The notes: generated by a model from the sequence alone, not told the origin. Shown: positions 1-8,675, counted from the stretch's first letter. The stretch is 25,211 bases of DNA from CADEFF01 sp964569315 (GCA_964569315.1 CAZMUZ010000050.1:1-25211); one strand, 5' to 3'. Numbers and translations: made by a program.

Positions 1-365
1 CGCTCGATACGATGCGGGCTCGCGGCCTTGAACATCACGACCTTGGCCGACATGCCGAGCCGCTTCGCCGCATAGGAAACCGCGATCGCGTGATTGCCGG
101 CGCTGACCGCGGTGACGCCGGCCTTGCGCGCGTCCGCGCCCAGGCTCAAGAGGTTGGCGAGCGCCGGCCGCGCCTTGAAGCTCCCCGTGTGCTGGAAGAG
201 CTCCAGCTTCAGGACGGGCTCCGTGCCGGCGGGCAGCGCGGCGCCGATCGCTTCGCCGCGCCAGCGATGGATCGGCGTCTCGACGACATGCTCGCGCAAG
301 CGGTCGCGCATGGCGGCGATCTCCGCCAGCGTCGGCGCAGCGACCTCGGTCTCGGCAGCGGTCAT
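1..365 (-). CDS. threonine/serine dehydratase-like PLP enzyme (N-terminal part)
   Basis: The gene runs off the left edge; about 121 N-terminal codons are visible, reading leftward from an ATG at 365-363. The translation begins MTAAETEVAAPTLAEI. It contains KLELFQHTGSFKARPA, the PLP-lysine segment (GSFKxR) of fold-type II threonine and serine dehydratases, followed by AVSAGNHAIAVSYAAK, the phosphate-binding S-x-GNH-A motif. Enzymes of this family deaminate threonine or serine to a 2-oxoacid in the cytoplasm; related members act on hydroxyaspartate or serve ectoine catabolism, so the substrate is open. It starts 10 bases after the stop of the glutamine-synthetase-like gene, which suggests one transcript with that gene first. 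The family assignment is firm; the C-terminal part, including any ACT regulatory domain, is outside the window. Confidence 0.88.
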   Translation of the reverse strand, partial: MTAAETEVAAPTLAEIAAMRDRLREHVVETPIHRWRGEAIGAALPAGTEPVLKLELFQHTGSFKARPALANLLSLGADARKAGVTAVSAGNHAIAVSYAAKRLGMSAKVVMFKAASPHRIE

Positions 366-375
366 GGCCCGTCGT

Positions 376-1728
376 TCAGACGTTCAGCAGGAGATGCTCG
401 CGCTCCCAGGAACTGATCACGCGCTGATAGGCCTCGAGCTCGGCGCGCTTCACATAGTCCACGGCGCGGCAGAAGCGGTCGCCCAGCAGATCGCGGATCG
501 GCCGGCAGGCGTCGAAGCGCTGCAGCGCGTCATAGAGGGTGCGCGGCAGGGTGTGGGCGAGGCGATAGGCGCTGCCTTCGATCTGCTTCGTCGGCTTCAG
601 CTTCTCGATCATGCCGAGATAGCCGCAGGCGAGCGAGGCGGCGATGGCGAGATAGGGATTGGCGTCCGCCCCGGCGAGCCGGTTCTCGATGCGGCGGCCC
701 GATGCGGTCGAGACCGGCACGCGCAGGCCGACGGAGCGGTTGTCGACCCCCCAATGCACGTTGATCGGCGCATCGAGATAGGGCTGCAGGCGCCGGTAGG
801 AATTCACGTTGGGTGCGACCAGCGGCATGATCTGCGGCAGATAGCGCTGCAAGCCGGCCACATGGCTGCGGAAGAGGGTGGAATCCGTGCCGTCCTTGTG
901 GGCGAAGAGGTTGCGGCCGGTGCGCTTGTCCACGATCGACTGATGGATATGCATGGCGCTGCCTGGCTCGTTCGCGAGCGGCTTCGCCATGAAGGTCGCG
1001 TAGACGTTGTGGCGCATGGCCGCATGCCGGACCGTGCGCTTGAACAGGAACGCCTGGTCGGCGAGCCAGAGCGGATCGCCGTGATTGAAGTTGATCTCCA
1101 TCTGCGCCGCGCCGGATTCGTGCGTCAGCGTATCGATATCGAGACCCTGCGCTTCGCAGAAGTCGTAGACGTCCTCGAAGATCGGATCGAACTCGTTGGT
1201 GGCGTCGATGCCATAGGACTGCCGTCCGGTCTCGGCGCGGCCCGACTGGCCGACCGGCGGCTGCAGCGGCAGGTCCGGGTCGGTGTTCACCTGCACCAGG
1301 AAGAACTCGAGCTCCGGTGCGACGACCGGACGCCAGCCCTTCTCGTCATAGAGCTCGATGACGCGCCTCAGCACGGCGCGCGTCGCGATCTCGACCGGGC
1401 GGCCATCGCCGTAATAGGCGTCGTTGATGACCTGCGCGGTGGGCGCCTTGTACCAGGGCACGAGCGCGATCGTTTCCGGATCGGGCTGGAGATAGATGTC
1501 GGGGTCCGTGTCACTCGCGACGTCGGTGTCCTCGGCCTCCTCGGGATATTCGCCCGTGACGGTCTGGACGAAGATGCTCTCCGGCAGCCGGAGATTGCCG
1601 TCGCGCGCGCTTTTGAGGAATTTCTTCGCCGGCAGGATCTTGCCGCGCGCGATGCCGGACATGTCCGGCACCAGGCACTCGACCTCGTCGATCTTCCGAT
1701 CGTTGAGCCAATCGTCCAGATGTTTCAT
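376..1728 (-). CDS. glutamine synthetase family protein (PuuA-like gamma-glutamyl ligase)
   Basis: A 450-residue protein of the class I/III glutamine synthetase fold. The N-terminal beta-grasp part includes CLVPDMSGIARGK (18-30). The catalytic part has PELEFF (138-143), ESGAAQMEINF with metal-binding glutamates (204-214), the HIHQS ATP/metal segment (260-264), NVHWGVDNRSVGLRVP (323-338) and RRIENRLAGADANPY (345-359). The length matches gamma-glutamylputrescine synthetase PuuA and related 440-460-residue enzymes rather than GlnA (about 470). The family couples ATP hydrolysis to ligation of glutamate with ammonia, a polyamine or another amine; the substrate cannot be read from the sequence. The adenylylation-site tyrosine segment typical of GlnA is not evident. 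It is followed at 10 bases by the PLP dehydratase, so the two probably form an operon. No clear Shine-Dalgarno sequence precedes the ATG, so the start is less certain than the family. Confidence 0.9.
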   Translation of the reverse strand: MKHLDDWLNDRKIDEVECLVPDMSGIARGKILPAKKFLKSARDGNLRLPESIFVQTVTGEYPEEAEDTDVASDTDPDIYLQPDPETIALVPWYKAPTAQVINDAYYGDGRPVEIATRAVLRRVIELYDEKGWRPVVAPELEFFLVQVNTDPDLPLQPPVGQSGRAETGRQSYGIDATNEFDPIFEDVYDFCEAQGLDIDTLTHESGAAQMEINFNHGDPLWLADQAFLFKRTVRHAAMRHNVYATFMAKPLANEPGSAMHIHQSIVDKRTGRNLFAHKDGTDSTLFRSHVAGLQRYLPQIMPLVAPNVNSYRRLQPYLDAPINVHWGVDNRSVGLRVPVSTASGRRIENRLAGADANPYLAIAASLACGYLGMIEKLKPTKQIEGSAYRLAHTLPRTLYDALQRFDACRPIRDLLGDRFCRAVDYVKRAELEAYQRVISSWEREHLLLNV

Positions 1729-1842
1729 GGGCTTAGCTGAAATTTCGGGGAAGTCTCGGTCGAGGATCGCATGGCCGCGAAAGGCCTGGCAAGGCGAACG
1801 GCGGAGGCGTTGAAGCGCTTGGGATTTAACGAGACCACCAGA

Positions 1843-2493
1843 CTAGACGATGGTGCGGCTCGGCCAATAGGTCGGCTGAAAGAGTTCAAGCACGAAAAAG
1901 GGCGCGTGTTCGCGAACGCGGACGTCTGTCACCTTACAGTAGGCAAAGGCATCTTCAAGATCGGCAATGAGACCATGCTCATTGACCTTTCCAGCCCATT
2001 GCGATCGCAAGGCGGCAATCTTCTCGCGATCGCCGCAATTGCTGAGACCGCTCGTAAGCGAGCCGTTCGCAACATCGTAGCCGATCGATTGCCATGACTC
2101 GCCGTTCACATCGGGCTCGGCGCTTGGGAAGAGAAACTGCCAGGTCGCCTGATCCTCCGGGGGTTCCTGCGTCAGTAGATCGACGCGAAGCATCGTGGCC
2201 GACGCAAGCATGTCGGTGCCCGCGCCGTGCCGTATTGCGTCGATGCTCTGCCAGAGGTCGAGAACCCGATGCAGAAAATCCTCCGGCCGGATCTCGACAG
2301 CGCCGGGCGCCAGCTCCATGGCATGGCTGCTCTGATAGTCGAAGAAGGACGGCCATACGAACCGATCGACCGATTTCGGCCAGACGGCTTCGGGCCGGAG
2401 GAGAAAGGTCGATCGGCGCTCGACGTCCCAATGCGGAGCTGCGCCGCCCCTCGGCCTCAGGCGAAGATCGAAGCCAAGGGTCCGCCGATGCAA
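1843..2493 (-). CDS. hypothetical protein, unrecognised
   Basis: I do not recognise this protein. The frame is open from an ATG at 2586, but that start would overlap the gcdH 3' end by 71 bases and adds an arginine-rich stretch that looks like out-of-frame gcdH. I prefer a TTG at 2493, just past the gcdH stop, giving about 216 residues; the first in-frame ATG downstream of it is only at MELAPG. The product looks soluble, with no signal peptide or membrane segment. It is rich in Trp and Phe, and the most family-like stretch is SWQSIGYDVANGSL followed by SGLSNCGD. Others are LHRVLDLWQSID and HAPFFVLELFQP near the C terminus. By eye it is less G+C-rich than its neighbours, which fits horizontal acquisition. 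The 114 bases between its stop and the glutamine-synthetase-like gene hold nothing I can name. Coding status is likely; function is unknown. Confidence 0.6.
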   Translation of the reverse strand: MHRRTLGFDLRLRPRGGAAPHWDVERRSTFLLRPEAVWPKSVDRFVWPSFFDYQSSHAMELAPGAVEIRPEDFLHRVLDLWQSIDAIRHGAGTDMLASATMLRVDLLTQEPPEDQATWQFLFPSAEPDVNGESWQSIGYDVANGSLTSGLSNCGDREKIAALRSQWAGKVNEHGLIADLEDAFAYCKVTDVRVREHAPFFVLELFQPTYWPSRTIV

Positions 2494-2515
2494 GGGCGTG
2501 CGATCCGGCCGCCGT

Positions 2516-3736
2516 TCAACTGAACGCCTGAATGCCCGTCTGCGCCCGGCCGAGGATGAGCGCATGCACGTCATGCGTGCCCTCATAGGTGTTCACCGCC
2601 TCGAGATTCATCACATGGCGGATGACGTGGAACTCGTCAGAGACGCCGTTGCCGCCATGCATGTCGCGCGCGACGCGGGCGATGTCGAGCGCCTTGCCGC
2701 AGCTATTGCGCTTCAGCATGGAGATCATCTCCGGCGCAGCCCTGTTTTCGTCCTTGAGCCGCCCCAGCCGGAGGCAGGCCTGCAACCCGATCGTGATCTC
2801 GGTCTGCATGTCGGCGAGCTTCTTCTGGATGAGCTGGTTGGCGGCGAGCGGGCGGCCGAACTGCTGCCGGGCGAGCGTGTAGCTGCGCGCCGCGTGCCAG
2901 CAGAATTCGGCGGCGCCGAGCGCCCCCCAGGCGATGCCGTAGCGCGCATTATTGAGGCAGCCGAACGGCCCCTTGAGGCCGCTTACGTTCGGCAACAGGT
3001 TCTCCTCCGGCACGAATACGTCTTCCATCACGATCTCGCCGGTGATCGAGGCGCGCAGCGAGAACTTGCCCTCGATCTTCGGCGCTGAGAGACCCTTCAT
3101 GCCTTTCTCGAGGATGAAGCCGCGGATCGCGCCGCTATCGTCCTTCGCCCAGACGACGAAGACGTCGGCGGCGGGCGAGTTGGTGATCCACATCTTCGCG
3201 CCCTTCAGCACATAGCCGCCATCGGCCTTGCGCGCGCGCGTCTTCATGCCGCCGGGATCGGAGCCGTGATCGGGCTCGGTCAGGCCGAAGCAGCCGATCA
3301 TCTCGCCGGTCGCGAGCTTCGGCAGGTACTTCTGCCGCTGCGCCTCGGTGCCATAGGCATGGATCGGGTGCATGACCAGGCTCGACTGCACGCTCATCAT
3401 CGAGCGATAGCCGGAATCGACCCGCTCGACCTCGCGCGCCACCAGGCCGTAGCAGACATAATTCACGCCCGCGCACCCATAGCCCTCGATCGTGCTGCCG
3501 AGAAAGCCGAGCGCGCCGAGCTCGTTGAAGATCTCGCGATCGAACTTCTCGTGCCGGTTCGCCTCCAGGATACGCGGCATGAGCTTTTCCTGGCAGTAAT
3601 CGCGCGCGGCGTCGCGCACCAGCCGTTCCTCCTCGCCGAGCTGGTCCTCCAGCAGCAGCGCGTCGTCCCACTGGAATTCGGCGCGGGACGAGGAACGAAG
3701 CGGGGTCTTGCTCGGCACGCTCGGGGCGGCGGTCAT
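2516..3736 (-). CDS. gcdH: glutaryl-CoA dehydrogenase
   Basis: This 406-residue acyl-CoA dehydrogenase has the usual GcdH length. It oxidatively decarboxylates glutaryl-CoA to crotonyl-CoA in lysine, tryptophan and glutarate breakdown, using FAD and an electron-transfer flavoprotein. Visible hallmarks are the N-terminal helical domain (DYCQEKLMPRI), the flavin-binding middle domain with CFGLTEPDHGSDPGGMKTRA and MWITNSPAADVFVVWAKD, and FGCLNNARYGIAWG, RQQFGRPLAANQL and MHGGNGVSDEFHVIRH in the C-terminal domain. The catalytic base Glu (about 385) lies in NTYEGTHDVHALILGRAQTG, which is closer to GcdH than to short-chain dehydrogenases. A GGAGAG Shine-Dalgarno sequence precedes the ATG by about five bases, supporting the start. 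It lies downstream of the CGNR putative regulator on the same strand with 105 bases between them and a promoter-like pair there, so it may be transcribed on its own. Confidence 0.93.
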   Translation of the reverse strand: MTAAPSVPSKTPLRSSSRAEFQWDDALLLEDQLGEEERLVRDAARDYCQEKLMPRILEANRHEKFDREIFNELGALGFLGSTIEGYGCAGVNYVCYGLVAREVERVDSGYRSMMSVQSSLVMHPIHAYGTEAQRQKYLPKLATGEMIGCFGLTEPDHGSDPGGMKTRARKADGGYVLKGAKMWITNSPAADVFVVWAKDDSGAIRGFILEKGMKGLSAPKIEGKFSLRASITGEIVMEDVFVPEENLLPNVSGLKGPFGCLNNARYGIAWGALGAAEFCWHAARSYTLARQQFGRPLAANQLIQKKLADMQTEITIGLQACLRLGRLKDENRAAPEMISMLKRNSCGKALDIARVARDMHGGNGVSDEFHVIRHVMNLEAVNTYEGTHDVHALILGRAQTGIQAFS

Positions 3737-3768
3737 CGAACTCTCCGGATGAGGGAAAACCTGGCCGG

Positions 3769-3798
3769 ATTATGGCACGGATCCGCGGCCTCGCCCAA
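3769..3798 (-). promoter_or_regulatory. candidate sigma-70 promoter of gcdH
   Basis: Read on the minus strand: a -35-like TTGGGC (3798-3793), an 18-base spacer and a -10-like CATAAT (3774-3769, 5 of 6 consensus bases), about 33 bases before the gcdH ATG. The -10 match is good and the -35 match only moderate. Found by eye, not by a scoring model. Confidence 0.4.
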
Positions 3799-3841
3799 CC
3801 CGTCGCATGGCCTCCTGCGCGGAAGGAATTGTCGGGCCGGC

Positions 3842-4498
3842 TCAGCTCCTTGTGCGGCGCCGGCGCGCCCGGAAGCGGCGCAGCTTCGCCCGCGCGCCGC
3901 AGACCTCCATCTCGCACCAGCGCCGGCGGCCGTTCCGGGTGCGGTCGAGGAAGACCCAGCCGCAATGCTGCCCGGGGCACTGCTTCAGTCGCTCCGGCGC
4001 CGCGTTCAGGAAAAGCTCGGCGGCCGATCGCACGATCGGCGGCAGCAGGCCTTCCAGGCTGTCGGTGGCGATGTCGTGCTCGAGCGCGAAATGGCCGCCC
4101 CGATGGGACACCCGCGTCTTCGCCATCACCCGGGAAAGTTCTCCATTGAGCAGCGCGAGCGCACGCGGCGGCGGCGTCTCCTTCCGGGCGATGGCGGCGA
4201 CGATGGCGTGAATCGCCTCGCGCAATGCGCGCGCTCGCCGCAGAAGGTTCGCGGCCTTCCTCGGATTGGCCGCCGCGAGCCGCGAGAGGGTCTTCCGCTC
4301 GCGCGGACCGATCAGCCCGGCATGCGCGCACCAGACGAGCAGAAGGTCGCAGCTCGCGAGGTTCTCGCGATGCCGGGCGGTGCCGCGGCCGCTGCTGGTG
4401 TTGGCGAAATCGAGGCAAAGCGCACCGCCGATCAGCGGCAGCACGCCGGCGCGGCTCGGCGGCGCCAAGGCATCGGCGGGATCGCGTTGCGTCCTCAT
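3842..4498 (-). CDS. CGNR zinc-finger / ABATE-domain putative transcription factor
   Basis: A 218-residue protein. The N-terminal ABATE-type region begins with GGALCLDFANTSSGRG, typical of this family, and continues through an Arg- and Ala-rich helical middle. The C-terminal treble-clef-like finger has CPGQHCGWVFLDRTRNG followed by RRRWCEMEVCGARAK: four cysteines in two C-x4-C pairs with the W-C-x4-C signature. The family name comes from CGNR, which here reads CGAR, an Asn-to-Ala change. Family members are treated as putative stress-linked or local transcription regulators, though few have been studied. I chose the ATG at 4498 because AGGTGG sits about seven bases upstream; an earlier ATG at 4534 lacks this. 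It is divergent from the ABC transporter operon (66 bases between starts) and upstream of gcdH, so it could control either; that is inference. Confidence 0.85.
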   Translation of the reverse strand: MRTQRDPADALAPPSRAGVLPLIGGALCLDFANTSSGRGTARHRENLASCDLLLVWCAHAGLIGPRERKTLSRLAAANPRKAANLLRRARALREAIHAIVAAIARKETPPPRALALLNGELSRVMAKTRVSHRGGHFALEHDIATDSLEGLLPPIVRSAAELFLNAAPERLKQCPGQHCGWVFLDRTRNGRRRWCEMEVCGARAKLRRFRARRRRTRS

Positions 4499-4519
4499 GC
4501 GATACCACCTAAGATCGTT

Positions 4520-4547
4520 TTGACGGTAACGCAAGCGAACTTACATT
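4520..4547 (+). promoter_or_regulatory. candidate promoter in the CGNR / ABC operon divergent region
   Basis: TTGACG (4520-4525, 5 of 6 consensus bases), a 16-base spacer, then TACATT (4542-4547, 4 of 6). It is the best sigma-70-like pair in the 66-base divergent region. A start about seven bases past the -10 would leave a leader of only about 11 bases and would clip the Shine-Dalgarno sequence, so either the assignment or the gene start may be wrong. Confidence 0.3.
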
Positions 4548-4564
4548 CCCCGGCGGAGCTCGCG

Positions 4565-5905
4565 ATGGCGCTGCGTGCGACCCTGATGCTCGCGTTGCTG
4601 CTGGCGGTGCTCGCCGCCGTCGCGCCGCCGGCCATGGCGGCCGGCACGCAGGAGGCGGTGCGCCGCTGCCAGGCGCTGCTGCCGGGGTTCGAGACCGACA
4701 TCGGCGGCATCACCATTTCCGTCGACAGCAGCGGGCTCGACCGGCCGACCGGCATCCGGATCGATTGGCAGGCCCTCGGCGACAAGCCGGATGGCTGGAT
4801 TCTCTGCTGGTTCCTTCCGCGCACCAGCGAGGAGGAAAGCTGGCAGATCGCCTATCTGGAGACGAGCAAATACGGGCGCCTGTCGCGCTACGACCTGCAG
4901 CAGCTCTACAAGCTGCTCTATCTCGCGCAGAAGCCGCTCCAGGATTTCGGCGCGGAGGCCGACCAACCCTTCGCGACGGCGCTCTATGCGCTGCAGCAGA
5001 CCATCAACGGCATCAGCCTCGGCTGCGTCTATGGGCTGATCGCCGTGGGCTTCACCCTCATCTACGGGATCACGCGGGCGATCAATTTTGCCTTCGGCGA
5101 GATCTACATGATCGGCGCCTTCCTGATGCTGATCGGCAATACCGTCTTGATCGCCCTCGGCGGCGCGCAAGGGGCGCTCGCGCTTCTGCTTATCGCGGCC
5201 GCCATCGTGGTGACGGGAGGTGCCTATGGATGGGCGATGGACCGCATGGTGTTTCGTCATCTGCGCAAGGCGCCGGTAACGGTGTCGCTGATCGCCGCGA
5301 TCGGCATCGCGATCCTGCTGAAGGACGGGGCGCGGCTGTTGCAAGGGGCGAAGACGCGCTATCTCCTGGTCGAGGATCTCGATAGCTGGGCGGTGATTAC
5401 CGGTCACGGTTTCGACGTCTACATGACCAAGGGCCATGTCGTCGTCGGTCTCGCGACGCTGGCCATCACGGCACTGCTCTGGTGGATCAGCATGCGGACG
5501 AATTTCGGTCGTGCGCAGCGCGCCTGCGCGCAGGATCCGCTTGCAGCGGCGCTGATGGGCGTCAATGTCGAGCGAACGATCTCGCTGACCTTCGTGCTGG
5601 GCACGGCCATCGTGATCGCCGCCGGTCTCTTCGCCGGCGCGCAATATGGCGTGATCAATTTTCACATGGGCACGCTGGTCGGTTTCAAGGCGCTGACCGC
5701 GGCGCTGCTCGGCGGCATCGGCTCCCTGCCGGGCGCGTTCCTCGGCGGCATGCTCATCGCCCTGACCGAAGCATACACGGCCGCGCTCATCGGCGCGGGC
5801 TGGGAAGACATCGCCGTCTTTACCGTGCTGGTGCTGGTGCTGCTGTTCCGGCCGGCCGGCATTCTCGGTCGGCGCGATGCCGCCGCGGCGTTGGAGCGCC
5901 CGTGA
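4565..5905 (+). CDS. LivH-type ABC permease with N-terminal secreted extension
   Basis: This 446-residue protein is about 140 residues longer than a typical LivH. Residues 1-25 look like a signal peptide (MALRATLMLALLLAVLAAV, then a PPAMA cleavage site). Residues 26 to about 135 form a soluble, aromatic-rich region with cysteines at 35 and 81, not recognised as a named domain. From about 136 it is a standard HAAT-family permease: LQQTINGISLGCVYGLIAVG, INFAFGEIYMIGAFLM, then RAQRACAQDPLAAALMGVN (the cytoplasmic loop that contacts the ATPase) and LTAALLGGIGSLPGAFLGG near the C terminus. A GGAG six bases before the ATG supports the start. It heads the transporter cluster, but 307 bases separate it from a second, normal-length LivH. 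UrtB urea permeases also carry an N-terminal extension, but the permease core here reads as LivH. Confidence 0.88.
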   Translation: MALRATLMLALLLAVLAAVAPPAMAAGTQEAVRRCQALLPGFETDIGGITISVDSSGLDRPTGIRIDWQALGDKPDGWILCWFLPRTSEEESWQIAYLETSKYGRLSRYDLQQLYKLLYLAQKPLQDFGAEADQPFATALYALQQTINGISLGCVYGLIAVGFTLIYGITRAINFAFGEIYMIGAFLMLIGNTVLIALGGAQGALALLLIAAAIVVTGGAYGWAMDRMVFRHLRKAPVTVSLIAAIGIAILLKDGARLLQGAKTRYLLVEDLDSWAVITGHGFDVYMTKGHVVVGLATLAITALLWWISMRTNFGRAQRACAQDPLAAALMGVNVERTISLTFVLGTAIVIAAGLFAGAQYGVINFHMGTLVGFKALTAALLGGIGSLPGAFLGGMLIALTEAYTAALIGAGWEDIAVFTVLVLVLLFRPAGILGRRDAAAALERP

Positions 5906-6212
5906 GCGGCAGGGGCAACGCGAACGTCGCATTGCGGGCGGCCCCCGGCGCAGGGCCGGGAATATGCCAGAATCCGCTTGAAGCGTTTGCGCGCGCCGGG
6001 CTATTAGGACTCACGGGTAGAATCGGTGGCCGGGCTCAACCGGCCATGATCGACGGGGAAGGCAAGAGACCGGCTCGGAGCGCGAGGGGTGCCCGGCTGG
6101 GGCGTCGAGGGCGACGCGCTTTCCGGACATTGGAAGAGCATCGGCGGCTGCGTTCGACGGCCCTGCCGGTTTTCTGGTGCCTTGCGTCCCCTCCGCGGCC
6201 TGATGGGAGCGC
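5906..6212. other. 307-base non-coding gap with a hairpin
   Basis: No credible coding frame spans this gap; the open frame through it is Arg-rich and runs antisense-like into the next gene. It contains a perfect 7-base inverted repeat, TGGCCGG (6027-6033) and CCGGCCA (6040-6046), with a 6-base loop and no following T-run, so it is not a classic terminator. A weaker GGCCC/GGGCC pair lies near 5940-5957. GGGAG at 6205-6209 is the Shine-Dalgarno sequence of the second livH. The gap is unusual because the rest of the operon is packed tightly. Confidence 0.55.
5978..6007 (+). promoter_or_regulatory. candidate internal promoter in the livH-livH gap
   Basis: TTGAAG (5978-5983), an 18-base spacer and TATTAG (6002-6007), each 4 of 6 consensus bases. 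It would allow the second livH and the genes after it to be transcribed independently of the first permease. The match is weak to moderate. Confidence 0.25.
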
Positions 6213-7127
<915 letters not shown>

Positions 7128-7130
7128 GCC

Positions 7131-8675
7131 ATGGCGGCGAATGCGACCTCCACCTCTCGCGCCATCGGCGTCGCTGCATCGCTCGATTGGCCCGGAATTC
7201 TGAGAACCGCGCTCTTCGCGGCCGCCATCACCTTCCTGCTCGCGATCAGCATCGTCGGGGTCGAGACGCAGAGCGGTCCGGGCGGGCTCACGCTCTCGAC
7301 GCGTTTCCCGGAAGTCGCCATCGCCGTCGTCGGCGTGTTCTTCGGAAGCATGGCGCTCAGCCTGATCCGCGCCGGCTACCCGGTGCCGGCGATGATCGGC
7401 GCCGCGCTCGTGACGGTCGCGCTGCTGGTCGTGCTGGTGCTCGAGGCCGAGAACCCGGCGCTCAAATATCTGCTGCCGTTCCAGGCGGTCGTGATCGACT
7501 GGGGCGCCGTGATCATTCCCGCGATCATTTGCGTGCGCGCGGCCCAGGTGGCCTGGCGCGCGCGACGCCAGGCGACCGGCGCGGGCGATACCGCGATCGG
7601 CATCCAGATCGGCGGCCTCGCGCGCCGTCTCATGCCGTGGGTCGGGCTTATCATGATCGTCGTCGCGATCGCACTGCCCTGGCTGCCCTTCGGCGCGTCG
7701 CAGCGCAAGGTCATCGACATCTGCACGCTGGTCCTGACCTACATCATGCTCGGCTGGGGCCTCAATATCGTGGTCGGGCTCGCCGGGCTGCTCGATCTCG
7801 GTTACGTCGCCTTCTATGCGGTCGGCGCCTACAGCTACGCCATGCTGGGCGCGAATTTCGGCTGGAGCTTCTGGATCTGCCTGCCGCTCGCCGGCATCTT
7901 CGCCGCCAGTTTCGGCGTGCTGCTCGGATTCCCGGTGCTCCGGCTGCGCGGCGACTATCTCGCCATCGTGACGCTTGGCTTCGGCGAGATGGTCCGCATC
8001 ATCCTGATAAACTGGTGGTGGGTCACCGGCGGGCCGAACGGCATCAACAAGGTCGCGCGGCCGTCCTTCTTCGGGTTCACCTTCGAGCGTAATGCGCCGG
8101 AAGGCGAGCAGACCGTCTATCAGTTCTTCTCCTCGATCTTCGGCCACGAGTTCACCTACAGTCCCTATTGGCGGGTGGTGTTCCTCTACTATCTGATCCT
8201 CGCCTGCGCGCTGGTGACCAACGTCTTCACGCTCCGGGTCCGGCGCATGCCGCTCGGCCGCGCCTGGGAAGCGCTCCGCGAGGACGAGACCGCCTGCCGC
8301 GCGCTCGGCATCAACCCGACCAACACCAAGCTCACCGCCTTTGCCGTCGGCGCGATGTTCGCCGGCTTCGCCGGCTCCTTCTTCGGCGCGCGCCAGGGCT
8401 TCGTCAGCCCCGAGAGCTTCGTCTTCATCGAATCCGCGGTCATCCTTGCGATCGTGGTGCTGGGCGGCCTCGGCAGTCAGGTCGGCATCGTGCTCGCGGC
8501 GATCGTGCTGATCGGACTCCCGGAACTCTTCCGGGAGCTCAAGGACTACCGCATGCTCGCCTTCGGCATGGGCATGGTGCTGATCATGGTCTGGCGGCCG
8601 GGCGGGCTGCTGGCGCATCGCGATCCGACCATCCGGCTCTCGAAGGATCCCGCCAAGCCGAAGAGCCCGGCATGA
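7131..8675 (+). CDS. livM: branched-chain amino acid ABC transporter permease LivM
   Basis: A 514-residue permease, longer than the E. coli protein (about 425). The first 165 or so residues form an additional hydrophobic N-terminal region with several membrane segments (for example LRTALFAAAITFLLAISIV). The conserved LivM core then has YIMLGWGLNIVVGLAGLLDL, GYVAFYAVGAYSYAML, LRLRGDYLAIVTLGFGEMVR, the ATPase-contact loop RAWEALREDETACRALGIN and GGLGSQVGIVLAAIVLIGLP. It pairs with LivH to form the transmembrane channel. GGAGGTGGAGAAGG at the end of livH serves as a strong Shine-Dalgarno region. Its stop overlaps the livG start as ATGA, implying translational coupling. Confidence 0.93.
   Translation: MAANATSTSRAIGVAASLDWPGILRTALFAAAITFLLAISIVGVETQSGPGGLTLSTRFPEVAIAVVGVFFGSMALSLIRAGYPVPAMIGAALVTVALLVVLVLEAENPALKYLLPFQAVVIDWGAVIIPAIICVRAAQVAWRARRQATGAGDTAIGIQIGGLARRLMPWVGLIMIVVAIALPWLPFGASQRKVIDICTLVLTYIMLGWGLNIVVGLAGLLDLGYVAFYAVGAYSYAMLGANFGWSFWICLPLAGIFAASFGVLLGFPVLRLRGDYLAIVTLGFGEMVRIILINWWWVTGGPNGINKVARPSFFGFTFERNAPEGEQTVYQFFSSIFGHEFTYSPYWRVVFLYYLILACALVTNVFTLRVRRMPLGRAWEALREDETACRALGINPTNTKLTAFAVGAMFAGFAGSFFGARQGFVSPESFVFIESAVILAIVVLGGLGSQVGIVLAAIVLIGLPELFRELKDYRMLAFGMGMVLIMVWRPGGLLAHRDPTIRLSKDPAKPKSPA

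Noticed and set aside
94..1740. Long plus-strand open frame of 548 codons
   Set aside because: It is antisense to the glutamine-synthetase-like gene, whose translation carries the whole set of family motifs. Its own translation is low-complexity and shows no domain.
3266..4564. In-frame upstream extension of the extended LivH reading back to 3266
   Set aside because: It is antisense to gcdH and the CGNR gene. A Shine-Dalgarno sequence and signal peptide place the true start at 4565.
4565..5905. Urea permease UrtB
   Set aside because: UrtB also has an N-terminal extension, but the core motifs read as LivH, and none of the downstream genes looks like a urtCDE or urease gene.
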